Below, piece after piece: positions 46,108 through 57,689 of a stretch of DNA of 64,000 bases. The position numbers and the translations under genes were made by a program. The stretch is from Sepiola atlantica (Eukaryota; Mollusca; Cephalopoda; Sepiida; Sepiolidae), in NCBI GenBank assembly GCA_963556195.1, contig OY744532.1:80154734-80218733 (forward strand). Direction: 5' to 3'. The notes under the pieces are model-generated. The model was not told the origin of the DNA and did not search any database. It was given only the letters and a program-made list of their open reading frames with translations. Positions within the stretch are counted from its first letter, which is position 1; every line of letters starts with the position of its first letter.

Positions 46108-48660
46108 ATAAAATCTAAATGTTCTAACAAAACCTAAATGAACGTGTTGTTAGCTGTAACAACATAACTATGATAAAACAGATTAAAAATTACCTTCCCG
46201 AAAGATTAGGTTGGTTTTTGGCGGGGAAACATGCGGTATTACGTTTCTGAAGAAGCGGGTAGCCACGAGAAAGCAAGTGTACAGTTTTCGAGTGATGACC
46301 ATGTGAACTTCTAGTGGTTAACCCGCTCTAGCAGCAGGCTATCAAGTTCAGAAGCGAAACCAAATGAAGGCAGATAATGTATACCTCAATCTCGGTATTA
46401 TAACCTCGCCCTAAAACAAGTGGTCTAGCTAGTAATAGATACAGTCCAAACTCGTATGAATTCATTGTTCAGAATTCCTACTTGAGAGCTTATTCCAACA
46501 AACATCCTTTTTTCGTAGTTCTTATCTTCACGTGTCTTTTAGTGTTGTTTAATTTCCGATAGCCAAAATGAAAACAATAAATCAGGCATTGCAATACGAT
46601 CAGTATGTCGAGTAATGTCTCTTGGGAAGGTTTACGGTAAAGACACACAGAAATGATTGGATAAAATACATATATCCGTAGCATTGTTTTCATTTTAATT
46701 AAAACAAAAATATACACTTACAACGTCATACTAGTTGATCTACTAAAATGTTCCTCTTCTGAACATGAAGTTAACTTTGAGCATATGTGTGTGGGCGTTT
46801 CGTGATTTGAAAATCACGCCTGATACACTGACATGCGGATTGTCCGAGTGAGTGACAAAGTTCACGCTTGAGATATTATTACAACAAAGGCGACAAAATT
46901 ATCGAACTTCTTGTTGGTATGTTTTTATGTATCAATGAAATACTTATATGTACAAATAGAGCTACACGTGAAAAGACCAACAACCACTTGAGGATAACTT
47001 AGTGTGATTTCTAATTTGATGATGGCACAATACTTTGAGTGGATCAATAACTACGATCGAGTAACAGGACGACTCGACATATATTTGTTGATATTGCACT
47101 CCAAAACGCTCATGTGTTATTATGTAGGAGAACATTCTAGCGGTAACGGGTTCTATTTGTGAATTGTAAGTAGCATTGTATCTTTTACTAATGCCAATTT
47201 GGTATTTGTTTTTCTTTCAATTTCGAAATTATATCATTACTTCTATTAATTGTACTCGTGCACTTCTATTACTAAAAAAGATTAACTATCAGTCTGTCTG
47301 AAACCGAAACTATATATTATTTCTGTTAACTCTATGTTCGATTAAAACAAACAAATATATGTTTGTTTTAATTTGTATAGTTTATATTTAAATTTATATA
47401 CTGATACGATGTTTGTGTTTCGATGAATCGATAAAGAGAAAGAGAGAGAGAGAGAGAGGGGGGGGCGCATTTACATATAGTTTCAGGAAACTGTTAATCC
47501 GCCAAAAGACTGTTTGTCTTCTGTCTCTTTGTAGGTGTGCTGATTTTAACTACCCCTATTAAATTTACTTATTCTGGTGTGACAATTGTAAAACCTGATC
47601 ATTTCTAAGCCTACACGAATCAATCTATGATCTAGCATCACAGCTACGACATTCGGAGCATAAACTTTTGGTAAAAGGTTATTATAGATTTTATACTTGG
47701 ACGAACCATTATTAAACCAATTAGGTTGAAGCTTAAAGAGAAATATTATAACAAGCATTCAGATCAAGGATTATACATTAGCACTTTTTATTTGTCTTTT
47801 AATTTTTTTTTTATTCATTTAATCAGATCGTTTCATAAATTATGTGATGTCAGACCAAGTTATGCAAGGAAGAAAGGATGTTAGAGAGACAGGGCCCTCA
47901 CACACAAAATTGTACACAAAACAAATTAAAATGCAGACGCCCAAATAGCAAGCAAATAAGATGTGCCTCATTTCCGTTGCCGTTTGCGTAGAAAATAAAC
48001 GCGCCTTTAAATATTAAAAGGAAAAATCACCCAGAAAAAAACAAGTAATAATAATAACAAGATACAAAAGAAAAAGATCAGAAAAAAAAAATCAATGGAC
48101 CATTTTTATTAGCTGTCAAGTGTTGCCTTCTACGTTCCAATAGAACCAGCGAACGAAAAGGGCAGAAACCCAAGACAGAAATTTGAATTGCAAATTACAT
48201 TGTTATCCGCGCAAATATTTCTTTCTTTTCGAAATATAATTTCTTTTCAATTTTTCTCAATCTTTCAACAAATAAAAAACGCGCCCATTTAAGTATCGTC
48301 GTTTTCTTTTCGCATTCTTTTATTTTACACGATTTTAAATGTTGAAAACTTAAAATGCAAGTCTGAATTTTCAATGTCGATTTGCATTTCGAAATTGTCT
48401 GTGATGTGCTTTCAGCCCGGCACGCACTGATTAAAGGGCAAAGAGGAGATGAACGGATCGATAGTTTATAATAACCATGGTAATGCTAATATTAATATCC
48501 ACGCCAGTTCACACTGCGATTGGTACAACCGCTAGTAAGATACACATCTGATAGTGAACTATTTTCTAAAACGTTCTTGATGTATATAGTTGAAGCATTG
48601 GAATTTAAAATAAGCCGTCTGCTGTGAGCATTGCTAATTAAACAAGATATCATCTATAAT
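46108..48660. other. Unassigned AT-rich DNA
   Basis: It contains an (AG)n-G stretch at 47433-47466 and an inverted pair AAACAAACAAATATATGTTTGTTT at about 47346-47369. Minus frames at 46490-46717 and 47546-47758 are unrecognised. Confidence 0.4.
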
Positions 48661-48674
48661 TCTAAAATATATAC

Positions 48675-49070
48675 AATGTAGCATCCTTGTGCTTGTTTTA
48701 CAAATACTTCAATGGATTATGCTCCGATGAATTGGCTACTCTGGTGCCCCCTCGACGTAAATTCACTAGACTAACTCGACAATCAACTAAATCTCATTCA
48801 TTCACTGTGGAGGTCCCCAGATGTCGGAGAGCTTTCTACTCAAATAGCTTCTTTCCTCGTACTGCTGGCCTCTGGAACTCCCTCCCTGCCCCTGTTTCCC
48901 CAACAGTACAGACATGCAGAAATGTAAAACTAATGTAAACAGACACCTCGCTGGGCTGATCCCAATCTAGGTGACCGCCCCCTACTTTCTCCCCTTTTCT
49001 TTTTCTCAGTAGCCCCTTACGTCTACAGTGGCGGCCTGCGTTGTTTGGGGTGAACTATGTTAAAAAAAAA
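48675..49070 (+). pseudogene. LINE 3' end (C-terminal RT tail + 3' UTR + poly-A)
   Basis: The frame from about 48678 reads VASLCLFYKYFNGLCSDELA, then VPPRRKFTRLTRQSTKSHSF and FFPRTAGLWNSLPAPVSP. This is the conserved C-terminus of a non-LTR retrotransposon ORF2, seen also at 35329 and 55123. The shared 3' UTR with GTAGCCCCTTACGTCTACAG ends at an A-run (49061-49070). The abrupt 5' start shows truncation at insertion. It is the best-preserved of the four copies. Confidence 0.85.
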
Positions 49071-49780
49071 AGTAGGTTGCCTATTTTACAGGTATATGTA
49101 ATCTGGCTTAAATCTATTCGGTAAATAGATGTAGCATTAGAATTTAAAGTATTTCGCTTACAAATCGTACCGGAAAGAATGTTAATCAAACACAATATTA
49201 ATGATATCTCTGAAAAAGTGTACAATTAAATTGTATATTTTACAGTTAGAGGTTAGGCCGCTTAAAAGGATCCTGGGCTATTTCTTTATTGTTGTATATA
49301 GTTGGGGCAATGTGAGCTAAAGTATACAGTTTGCAAATCGTGTCAGTATCATTTCTAATAGAAAAAAGAGATAAATGATACCTTTGAAAGTATATAAAAC
49401 AACGTTACCTACTTAACCGACTTATGTTCACCATTTTACAACAAGCCCGCCCCATTGTTTTGTAGGTAATTGAAACATCATAGTTTTAAGTATGCCGTTT
49501 GCAAATCGTGCAAAAATCATTGCTAATCTAGCGAGACAAATGATACGTCTAAAAGTGTATAAAACTAGGTTGCCTAATTTAAATGTCTATGTCCTTTCAT
49601 AGTTGAAACATTAAACACTTTTAAGAATGATGGGACAAATAGTGTCGGGGTCATTCCTAATTAAACAAGCGATACATTATATCTCTAAAAGTGTCTGGAA
49701 GACGGTATCCCATTTTACACGTATAGTTTGCCTCATTTAAATACAGCAACATTTCACAGTGAGTGAATTAAAGATGAGAA
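49071..49780. repeat. Diffuse ~150-180-bp degenerate repeats
   Basis: Phrases recur with drift: 'GCCGTTTGCAAATCGTGCAAAAATCATT' and 'AAAGTGTATAAAACTAGGTTGCCTA' near 49080, 49160, 49330, 49500 and 49640. They look like an old tandem repeat, with an earlier unit near 48570-48670. Confidence 0.5.
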
Positions 49781-49789
49781 TAGTAATAT

Positions 49790-50040
49790 CCTGGGTTGGG
49801 CTGGACTGAACAAGATGAAAGCGATCTGGAAGCCAAGTCCCCTTTTTACGAAGATGAAATGTGGCATCCTTGAAGTCATTGTTACATCAGTTATTTTGTA
49901 TGCTATTAGCACCAGGATTTTGACCAAACAATTTGAGAAAAAATTGATGGTGGTTACATCAGAATGTTTTGATCGTCTGTTAACAACTCGTCGAGACAGC
50001 AACTCACGAGATGACAATTCTATTAAGGACCTTACTTAGA
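49790..50040 (+). pseudogene. LINE RT fragment (thumb region)
   Basis: The frame at 49815-50037 carries KMKCGILEVIVTSVILYAIS followed by LTKQFEKKLMVVTSECFDRL. It matches the 'vl..vv.stLLYG.EtW.LTK..EKKL....C.RRm/l' pattern just after the RT catalytic core of several non-LTR clades. The diagnostic YG.E.W is degraded to YAIS-R, so this is an old relic. Confidence 0.5.
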
Positions 50041-50051
50041 TCACAGCTTTG

Positions 50052-50055
<4 letters not shown>

Positions 50056-50107
<52 letters not shown>
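50056..50107. repeat. (AG)n microsatellite
   Basis: A pure GA run of about 50 bp. Confidence 0.95.
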
Positions 50108-50109
<2 letters not shown>

Positions 50110-50538
50110 AATCAGATCTGCTGGACACTGCTGGGGTTAGGGATGAAATACCCAGCGATGTTCTTTTGTTAATAGCAATATATAGATATATAGATATATG
50201 CGGGGACTTAATACAACTTGCGTCAGGAAACTAACAGCGAACTCACAATGTATCTATGTTGACCTACCATGTGTAATGGAGGATAAAGCGAGATGGAGTG
50301 AGAGAGGTAAGGGGTCCGTGACACTACCCCAGCTAGATGATGATGAAACACGCCTGATCTCTCAGCAACGATATTTTCTGTCGGATGACGAATATCTTGC
50401 TCTGCAATTCAAATATTTTGTGTTTTGTTTATCTCATTTAATGTTATGAAAATAATCCCAACAAATTGTCAGTGAAAAGCTTTCTTCTACTCTCCCATTC
50501 TCTTCGTGTTGAATGGTATTCGGGTTATTTTAAATGGG

Positions 50539-50541
<3 letters not shown>

Positions 50542-50600
<59 letters not shown>
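50542..50600. repeat. (TA)n microsatellite
   Basis: A pure AT run. Confidence 0.95.
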
Positions 50601-50607
<7 letters not shown>

Positions 50608-50754
50608 TATTTATCGACCCCAAAATATAGGCTGGCCTCTGTAGTGAGTAGTATTAACACAGCCGTCGTCATAGCTTCAATGCATGCTTATTTAATGAGT
50701 GGAATCGTTTGACGACGGCTGCCTTTAAATTGGTTTACTTTCTCACTGATTTAC

Positions 50755-50940
50755 TGGATTGTTGATATTGGCCGTATGGGCTTCGACGTTAGACTTTGAC
50801 TTTGAAACATGGCTTGTGTTCCAGGGTTCGAGTCCTGTGACCGGTATGAATAAGTTCATCTCTACACTGACGATCCCCGAATATGGATGAAACATATACA
50901 TATGTAGATAAAACAAATATATATATATAATTAATTGTGT
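50755..50940 (+). mobile_element. Second copy of the hammerhead SINE (decayed ribozyme)
   Basis: The tRNA-like head has a box A-like TTGGCCGTATGGG (50767-) and a perfect box B GGTTCGAGTCC (50825-50835). After 'TGACCGGTATGAATA', shared with 5283-5296, comes the ribozyme region: CTACA-CTGACGA-TCC-loop-GGA-TGAAAC-ATATACATA-TGTAG (about 50862-50908). N7 = C is allowed, but one helix-II base at 10.1 is deleted and both CG pairs of helix III have become CA. Helix I still pairs (CTACA/TGTAG). The tail is (AT)n. Confidence 0.7.
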
Positions 50941-51760
50941 TAAATATTTGTTACATATTTCAGAGTTGTACCGCGGTTTCATCCAGTTGCAGTAGCTTTT
51001 CAAATAAAAAAAACAACGTCTATCGTCCGTAATGACTTGTCAGCGTTACTAAATGTAAACAAATGGTTGAAAGGACGCTTGGAATAACCGTTTGCCGGTG
51101 TTTTACTGAAGTGTCCCCTTTGAAGAAAGTACCGGTATCAGAGTTATATATTTGTTTGGTGAGATCTATTAACTGTTTATTTCATTTTAAAAATGTATTT
51201 ATATATTTTTTTTTAAATGTTTGATTTTATTTTAAGTCCTTTTAATTATTATTTCTTGATTTGTATAATGAAATAATAAAAGAAAAACCTATTAAAATAA
51301 TTATTTAAAATATCCTATATATTCATTGATTATGATACTATTCGTAAAGGGATTACTTTCTTTTTTTTTTCGTGGATAGTGATATGATGTAAAACGTGAT
51401 GCGACCTTTAGTTGTACATGTTAGCTAGTTTGCATACTGTGGGCATACAATAGCAACGAGAGACATTCAAAATTGATGTGTCAGCGTCTTAAGAGAATAA
51501 TGAAACAATACTAGAAAGCGTAACATAAATAACTTTCCAACATAAAGTGGGAAAATAAGTTGAGGACCGAAAATAGAATACGGAAATTAAATAAGTTACA
51601 TAAAAGAATAAGATAATACGAAGTAAACGAAGGAAAAAGTCTAATTTACTTTGTCATTCCGCTTTTTATAAAACCCTGGTTGGAATGAGGCCAGTCAATC
51701 TTGTCAGACAAATGCACAGTGGTCGTTTTTAATAAAACTACTAATAATTATGAGTATTAT
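50941..51760. other. Unassigned AT-rich DNA
   Basis: No gene or element ends were seen. It leads into the trinucleotide repeats. Confidence 0.4.
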
Positions 51761-51763
51761 GGG

Positions 51764-51764
51764 C

Positions 51765-51834
<70 letters not shown>

Positions 51835-51960
51835 CACAGGTAGGAGGATAAGAAGTGGTATAAGAAAAATAAGAAGAAGAAGAAGAAGAAGAAGAAGAAA
51901 AGAAGAAGAAGATGAAGAAGAAGAAGGAGAAGAAAAGAAGAAGAAGAAAAGAAGGGGAAA
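51764..51960. repeat. Trinucleotide microsatellites (GAT)n then (GAA)n
   Basis: GAT x about 24 (51764-51834) is followed by impure GAA/AAG (51868-51960). Poly-Asp, poly-His, poly-Ser and Lys/Glu frames on both strands are repeat artefacts. Confidence 0.95.
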
Positions 51961-52514
51961 ATGTGAGTACATGTAAAGAAGAAAAAGATTATAGAAGGGG
52001 ACACAGAAGGAAATAGACATGTTGAAAAAGAAGAGAAGATCAGAAAAATTCACTAACACATTCTGAAGAAAGTGATGAGAAAAAGATTAAATAATACGTA
52101 TCAAAATGAGGAAAACGGGCAATCAAGTTTGACATGTTGTATACTATGGAGATAAATAAGAAGGGAATGAGGAAAAAGTAAAAAAAGAAAAAAAGATAAA
52201 CAAGGATGAGAATCAAACAATTATAAGCAGACGATAATTACTAACAATCAAATCCGAAATTGTAGAGAAAATGAAGAGGAAGAAGAAGCAGAAGTGAAAG
52301 AAGACAAAGAAGAAAACAGAAATGTGTTAGCTCAGAAAACAAGAAGACGAAAATGACTAAAAATAACGAAATAATGTATAAAGAAGCGGAAATATCATTA
52401 AAACATTTTAAATTCGGATGGGAAGCAGCAAGCAATTAGTAAAAAAAAATTCGGAAGAATCTGAAGAAATGAAAATCATCGAATCGTCATCTAGCGAAGA
52501 GATAATCGGATCTG

Positions 52515-52606
52515 TATTTTTTAAACATTTTTTAAACATTTTTTTAACATTTTTTAAACATTTTTTTAACATTTTTTTAACATTTTTTTAACATTTTTTT
52601 AACATG
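52515..52606 (+). repeat. 12-13-bp tandem repeat (ACATTTTTTTA)n
   Basis: About eight copies of 'CATTTTTTTAA' with T-tract length variation. Confidence 0.85.
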
Positions 52607-52764
52607 CTCATTTGTGCAAAACGCAAATTCCTGACAAAAATAAAGACACCTTGTTCATCAAGTGTCTTTTCTCATTCCGCAAAATCCTTGCAATGAAGAA
52701 CATTCAATATGTTGTTTTTGTTCATACCAGTCGAAAATACGTTCTGAATCAGCCCGACAGTGGC

Positions 52765-52855
52765 TTTGTTGCTGTCAGGTTGAGGTTTATTTCTGTTCAG
52801 GCCTATAAGTCAAACCTCCCAGGCTTTACCTTCTCTCATTGAAAAAGGGTTTATT
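52765..52855 (+). mobile_element. Diverged fragment of the GC-rich SINE family
   Basis: 'GCTGTCAGGTTGAGGTTTATT...CCTCCCAGGCTTTACCTTCTCT...GGGTTTATT' parallels 61770-61860 and, more loosely, the SINE body (CCTCCCAGGCTKTGCCTCCCCT, GGAGTAGGTTTATTG). Only the middle is preserved. Confidence 0.4.
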
Positions 52856-53299
52856 ATCATGATAATCGCGTAAGGTGTCATTATTGGACTATGCCGAATG
52901 GGCTCGTTGGGTATTTTTGTTGGCCAGATTACGTTGTCTATCTTCCTACAGAAAGTGTAAGAAAAAACAAACTCTTATAATATCTCTCATTTCAGTGGTA
53001 ATTTATTCGTAAGATAATGGTGAGCGAGATCTTGGATTGCGTAATAGAAGTCGTCTCTACTTGCCTTATCGCCGCCATGAAAGAGCCCATCATTTCTTAG
53101 CCTGTAGAACCTTAACACGAGAAAGAACAAGTTCACGCTGGAATGTGAGTATTAAAATGTATCGACCACGTCTGACCGAAACGGGCTTTATTAAAATCGA
53201 CAGAATACGTTAAGTAGTCGAAGGGCTAAAAGTATAAGGCAAATGATTGAATGCGGAAAGCCATTTTATAAATACCGAATGCAAACCAGCCACAATTAA

Positions 53300-53357
53300 A
53301 TCGAAATAGAAGAAGAAGATAAAGAAGAAGAAGAAGAAGAAGAAGAAGAAAGAGAAG
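53300..53357. repeat. (GAA)n microsatellite
   Basis: Impure GAA run. The poly-Ser frame on the minus strand is an artefact. Confidence 0.9.
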
Positions 53358-53359
53358 AA

Positions 53360-53480
53360 GAAACCCAGTATAAGACCATGCCATGAGCTAAACTAAAACT
53401 AACAGCAATTCTATCAAATAAGATTGAAAACACACACATATGATACACGCTCAGAGTGTCTGTGTTTTCAATCTTAATTA
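53360..53480. repeat. Imperfect inverted repeat
   Basis: 'AGCAATTCTATCAAATAAGATTGAAAACACA' (53402-53432) is mirrored by 'TGTGTTTTCAATCTTAATTAATAGAATTG' (53460-53489), making a ~28-bp stem with a ~28-nt loop. Confidence 0.65.
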
Positions 53481-53559
53481 ATAGAATTGTTTCCCCGTGA
53501 AGCCAGTACTTGTTGGTACTCTCATTTCCATTCATCTTGATCTTTTACTATCATGTTAT

Positions 53560-53775
53560 GGAGTACACGGGGAAGCTTATTGCCGCTTAATTTCCAGAGA
53601 AGACCAACTGTGGTTAAAGCCATATGTTTATGATAATCAGTTGAATATACGTTTATCGAAACGGGCGGATACTTGTTGTTACTCAGACCCCAGGGAACCC
53701 TATTGTGTACTGTCATTGTAATCACTGATAATGCTAATGAAGTGTCTGAGAACTCCTAATGAGTAAATAACAAAA
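53560..53775 (+). repeat. Dispersed repeat, copy of 58830-59145 (diverged)
   Basis: 'ACTTGTTGTTACTCAGACCCCAGGGAA' followed by 'GT.ATCACTGATAATG...' and 'TAATGAGTAAATAA' parallels 59041-59130 ('ACTTGTTGTCACTCAGACTCCAGGGAA', 'ATCACTGACGATGACC', 'AGTGAGTAGATAATAA'). A third trace is at 59500-59530. The element class is unknown, but its AT-rich tail fits a SINE or LINE 3' end. Confidence 0.55.
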
Positions 53776-54784
53776 ATGAATCCTCGTTAAGAGTCAAAGA
53801 GAATGGAATGACAAAGAAGTTGGAGTACCATCGAAACCTGGGTTCTGGTCAATATCCACTTCGGTTTGATGAGCTGTTTATCTTCGGTCCGCAAGCCGTC
53901 TACTTTTGTGTACCTGCCTTGAGTAATTCTAAGGTTTTCAGTATTTTTTAAAATCTTGCCGGGTCGAAGACCGAATTGATTATTGTCAGTCTATTTACAG
54001 TGGTCAGTGGTCTTTCCAAGCTATCAGCCATCTTTTCAAGTCGTCACTGGGCCTTTCCTCACTGTCAATTAACGAGAAAAATAAACAAATAGGGTGCTCA
54101 CGTACTGTAATATAATCATAGTTAATAAATATATCCAATATAGAATTATCATGATAATATATTAGTAATACGTTCATTTCCTTCATAAATATATTTGGAA
54201 TAATTCTTAGAGTATTCGCTACTGGGCAAGAAGAGTGAGGTTCACTCGTATCCAAGTTTCAACAATAGTACTTAATATCTCCTTGCAAAGCACGCACCCG
54301 TGAACGTCAGTAACTAAAGGTAAGTGGGGCAATACAAGGGATAAGCGACGTTCTCCCTACATCGTTGTGCAGTAGCCAAAGAAAAGATAACTTTTTCATG
54401 GTCCTCGACTACGGCCCATCGATTTATTTTTATATCTCACATTCTTCTTATTTCTATTTCAATATTGTTACCTAGTGTTTTGTCTTATTAATCTTGGAAT
54501 CTACAGCGCAGTCTTCAGAGACTATAATATTAATGAGAAAGTACTTTGTGTATTTTTAATCATAATTCTCTATGTCTGAGCGATTCGCTTTCCTTCTTTT
54601 CTTCTTTATTTATATAAAATTAGATATGTTTATATGATGAAGTTAGGTTTTAATATTATTATATATATTATATGTACATGATTTACTCCTAAATTAATTT
54701 ACCAATCATTATTAATTTGGGAACACAGCTTCTAGACGTAGATGCCCCAAATACAGACTACATCTAGATTAAGTTAGTTTATCA

Positions 54785-55320
54785 TAGTTCACCCCCAAAC
54801 AATACAGGCCGACACTGTAGACGTACGCTGCTACTGAGAAAAAAGTTGACGGTTTTGGGCGGGGTCACCCTAAATTGCGAGCTGCGCAGCCAGATGCCTG
54901 TTTACATTAGTTTTAAATTTCTGCATGTCATTGACGTCAGGATAGCCGGGAGCAGGGAGGGAGTTCCAGTTCGGCATCTGGAGACATCCACAGTGTATGG
55001 ATGGGATTTGGCAGATTGTCGGATTGGTCTAGTGAATTTACGTCGTGGGGGGTACCAGAGCAGCAAGCTCATCAGAGCACAATCCATTGAAGTACTTGTA
55101 AAACAGGCACAAGGAAGCAACATTGCGGCGATGGGACAGGGGCTGGAGCTTGGTGGATAGTAAAGGGCATATCAAGTTGGCGACTCTTTCTTGGACGTTG
55201 TCTAAGAGGGAGAGACTAGCGGATGATGCACCAGCCCAGATGCGGCAACACTACTCTATGCTTGGTGGTTTTGTAGAGATATAGGATAATGTCAGGTGTG
55301 AGAAGTTTACTGGCATGGTA
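54785..55320 (-). pseudogene. LINE 3' end, minus strand (C-terminal RT tail + 3' UTR)
   Basis: The minus frame (55123-54902) contains YPPRRKFTRPIRQSAKSHPY and DVSRCRTG, the same C-terminus as at 48687. The FFPRT block is shortened by deletion. The UTR 'CAGTAGC.GCGTACGTCTACAGTGTCGGCCTGTATTGTTTGGG' follows at 54840-54785. Upstream (55150-55320) are further ORF2 remnants including a region ending in 'LPYHASKLLTP'-like text. It is frame-broken. Confidence 0.75.
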
Positions 55321-55324
55321 GGGG

Positions 55325-55472
55325 GAGAACCCGGGGAATGCCGACGGGGCTGGCCAGGCAATTTCTCACGGTCATAAGTGCTCTTCTCTTCCTCTAGAGT
55401 GCTTACTTATTAAATTCCACTTTCCCGACCTTGTGTCACATTTTACCTGTAGAAGGTAGATAAATACCGTTG
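55325..55472 (+). mobile_element. 3' half of the GC-rich SINE
   Basis: 'CCCGGGGAATGCCGACGGGGCTGGCC', 'AGTGCTCTTCTCTTCCTCTAG', 'CCCGACCTTGTGTCACATTTTACC' and 'AAGGTAGATAAAT' match the 3' half of the family. The 5' half is missing, directly abutting LINE sequence. Confidence 0.8.
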
Positions 55473-56767
55473 CCGCATCTGGAAAGGTACCGCCCACAGC
55501 AGTTGTTCTTCCCTTGACAGACTACAAAATCAACTTCGAAAACAATAGAAGCCATGTTAATCTTGACTAAACAACACATTTGTTTTTTTTCTTAAACGTT
55601 CACATTAATTAATCGTCGCTCTACCAGAACGAAAAAAAAACACAATTTCATCTCTTCCCCATGCGCCTAGAGTCAGGTGGAATATTAATGGATAACCTTT
55701 ATTTGAAAATGCTTCCCATTTCTGGGAGACATTGCCGCCATACTGCATATTACAACATAGTCCTCTTTAAATTTGATGTCAACATATACTTTTAATAAAC
55801 CATCAAACTAAGTGCATTCTATTAATCATTTTGAATACTTCCATAATATTCTTTATCATTCAACAAGCAGTCATTCCATTTCACTACCTCTTATCCTTGA
55901 GTAGATGTTCGTCTTAATAAATGGTGAGTCAACAGTAAAAAGAAACAACAGTTATTGGAGGTTAGTTGGATAGTCCGCTTAAAAAACAATAGTGTGAATC
56001 GTTGTTTAAAACTTTTCAAACAAAAACATCGAAAAAAAACTGATTCGAATTTAAATATTTCTATCTCTATTCCCCTCTCTCTCTCTCTTTATTTTTTGTA
56101 TCTCGCTTGACAGAAAACACTCTCTAAATACAATAGAACAAATAAAACGCCTATAACATTCCCCCCCCCCAAAAAAAAACTGCAGCAAATTAGATGACAG
56201 AAAAAAAAAGGTATAATCGGCTATCCCTATTTCTTCTACTTGAATTCTCGAAACAAAAACAAAAAATAACTCGTTATTCCTCGTTAAGCTCAGTTGTCGA
56301 GTTTTCGTTAAAAACATTATTTTTTTACTTTTCATCTAATTTTTTTTTCAAAATTGTAATTTTGTTTAATCCTGCTCTATTTTAAATTTTACATTTTTCT
56401 CTCCGTGTTGTGTTTTTATCACATAGAAAACATTACATTTTACCTGTTAAACAAATGTTTATTTTTAAATAAAATTTCTCGTCGTTGTTTCAAAGAACAC
56501 ATCTCTATCGCTCGTTAGTACTTTACATTTTTGTGATCACTAACAGGTACTAATTTATTTTAGGTTTAAATTCGGGCTTGAGCTAATGAAATTCTATTCG
56601 CCAAAGTGAGTACAATGAGATTCCACTTGTAAACACTTTATACTTATTTAAAAATACTAATAAAATTAAAGGGAGTACTATACTATTTTATTTTGAAGTA
56701 AACTTCATAAGATCGCACTGTAACAGTTTACGGCAAAGCACAATGAATAGAAAGCGGTTTAATAATA

Positions 56768-56958
56768 CAGGGTGTCTCAAAAAAATGTACTCACTCTTAG
56801 AATGACGAGAAAACCTTTATTTATGAACATAGATAGAAATGAAATAGCTTCAATTACATCTGTCTCATGTATTCGATGCTATTTCATTTCACTCTATGTT
56901 CATAAATAAAAGTTTTCTCGTCATTCTACGAGTGAGTACATTTTTTTGAGACACCCTG
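56768..56958. mobile_element. Palindromic mariner-type MITE, 191 bp
   Basis: CAGGGTGTCTCAAAAAAATG (56768-) and its mirror CATTTTTTTGAGACACCCTG (to 56958) begin ~80-bp nearly perfect inverted arms, including GACGAGAAAAC, TTTATGAACATAGA and GAAATGAAATAGC, around a ~30-nt loop. TA dinucleotides flank both ends (56766-56767, 56959-56960), as expected for Tc1/mariner target duplication. It has no coding capacity and needs a transposase in trans. The few arm mismatches suggest a fairly recent insertion. Confidence 0.9.
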
Positions 56959-57059
56959 TATTTGATTGTTTAACGGTTAAATTTCAAACTAATTCAACTG
57001 CATATACGTTATGAGTGCATTAAAAACAGCTCTTCATGATATTACAAAGGGGTTAACAA

Positions 57060-57083
57060 TACTAGGGTTAGGGTTAGGGTAAA
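57060..57083 (+). repeat. Short telomere-like (TTAGGG)n tract
   Basis: CTAGGGTTAGGGTTAGGG, about three units, is an interstitial telomeric-type repeat. A CCCTAA counterpart is near 20975. Confidence 0.7.
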
Positions 57084-57689
57084 GGTGAACTTGAAATAAC
57101 CAATTCAAGTGAAAAACGGGAAAATGCTTTTATTCTTTATTCACTACGATTTTTCCCATAGATGATTGTTAATGATTGCACACTTTCTATTATAATGGTG
57201 TTCCCTGAGTTCTAAGTGACAACGCGTCTCTCCAGATTTCAAGCACTCTTTGTCTCTTACCGTGACAAATCATTTCGCGTTATCGCAACAGTCTTTTACT
57301 ATTGATTTTCCACTGGCAACAATCGTTATTCCTCTAAAAATATGAGTGATATTATTATAAGGCCCCATCATTCTCCGCTGACTATAAGGAGATCTGATTA
57401 GTGATCTCCTTCGACGGTCTTCCCATCCTACTTGACCATTCACAACAATTTTGTGTGGTACGAGCCAAGGCTGATATAAATCATATGCGTTTGTTTGTTT
57501 GTGTGTAATTATACTGGCGGGGGGGGGACCAGATATGGGTGTGTGGTGCTCTTTTCAATGTTCTTATTTTAAGTTCGAATTCACTACAGAATCTGCATTT
57601 ATAGATTTCATGTGTTTTGTATCTTTATGCTTTCATATAGTGAGTTCTGATCGCGATTTCCGAGTGTTATTTATCCTTTGATAAGTCTT

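Noticed and set aside
50820..50840. Functional tRNA gene (perfect box B)
   Set aside because: The surrounding sequence cannot form an acceptor stem or anticodon arm and continues into the hammerhead SINE body.
51701..52059. Acidic poly-Asp or poly-Ser protein
   Set aside because: Translation of (GAT)n and (GAA)n microsatellites.
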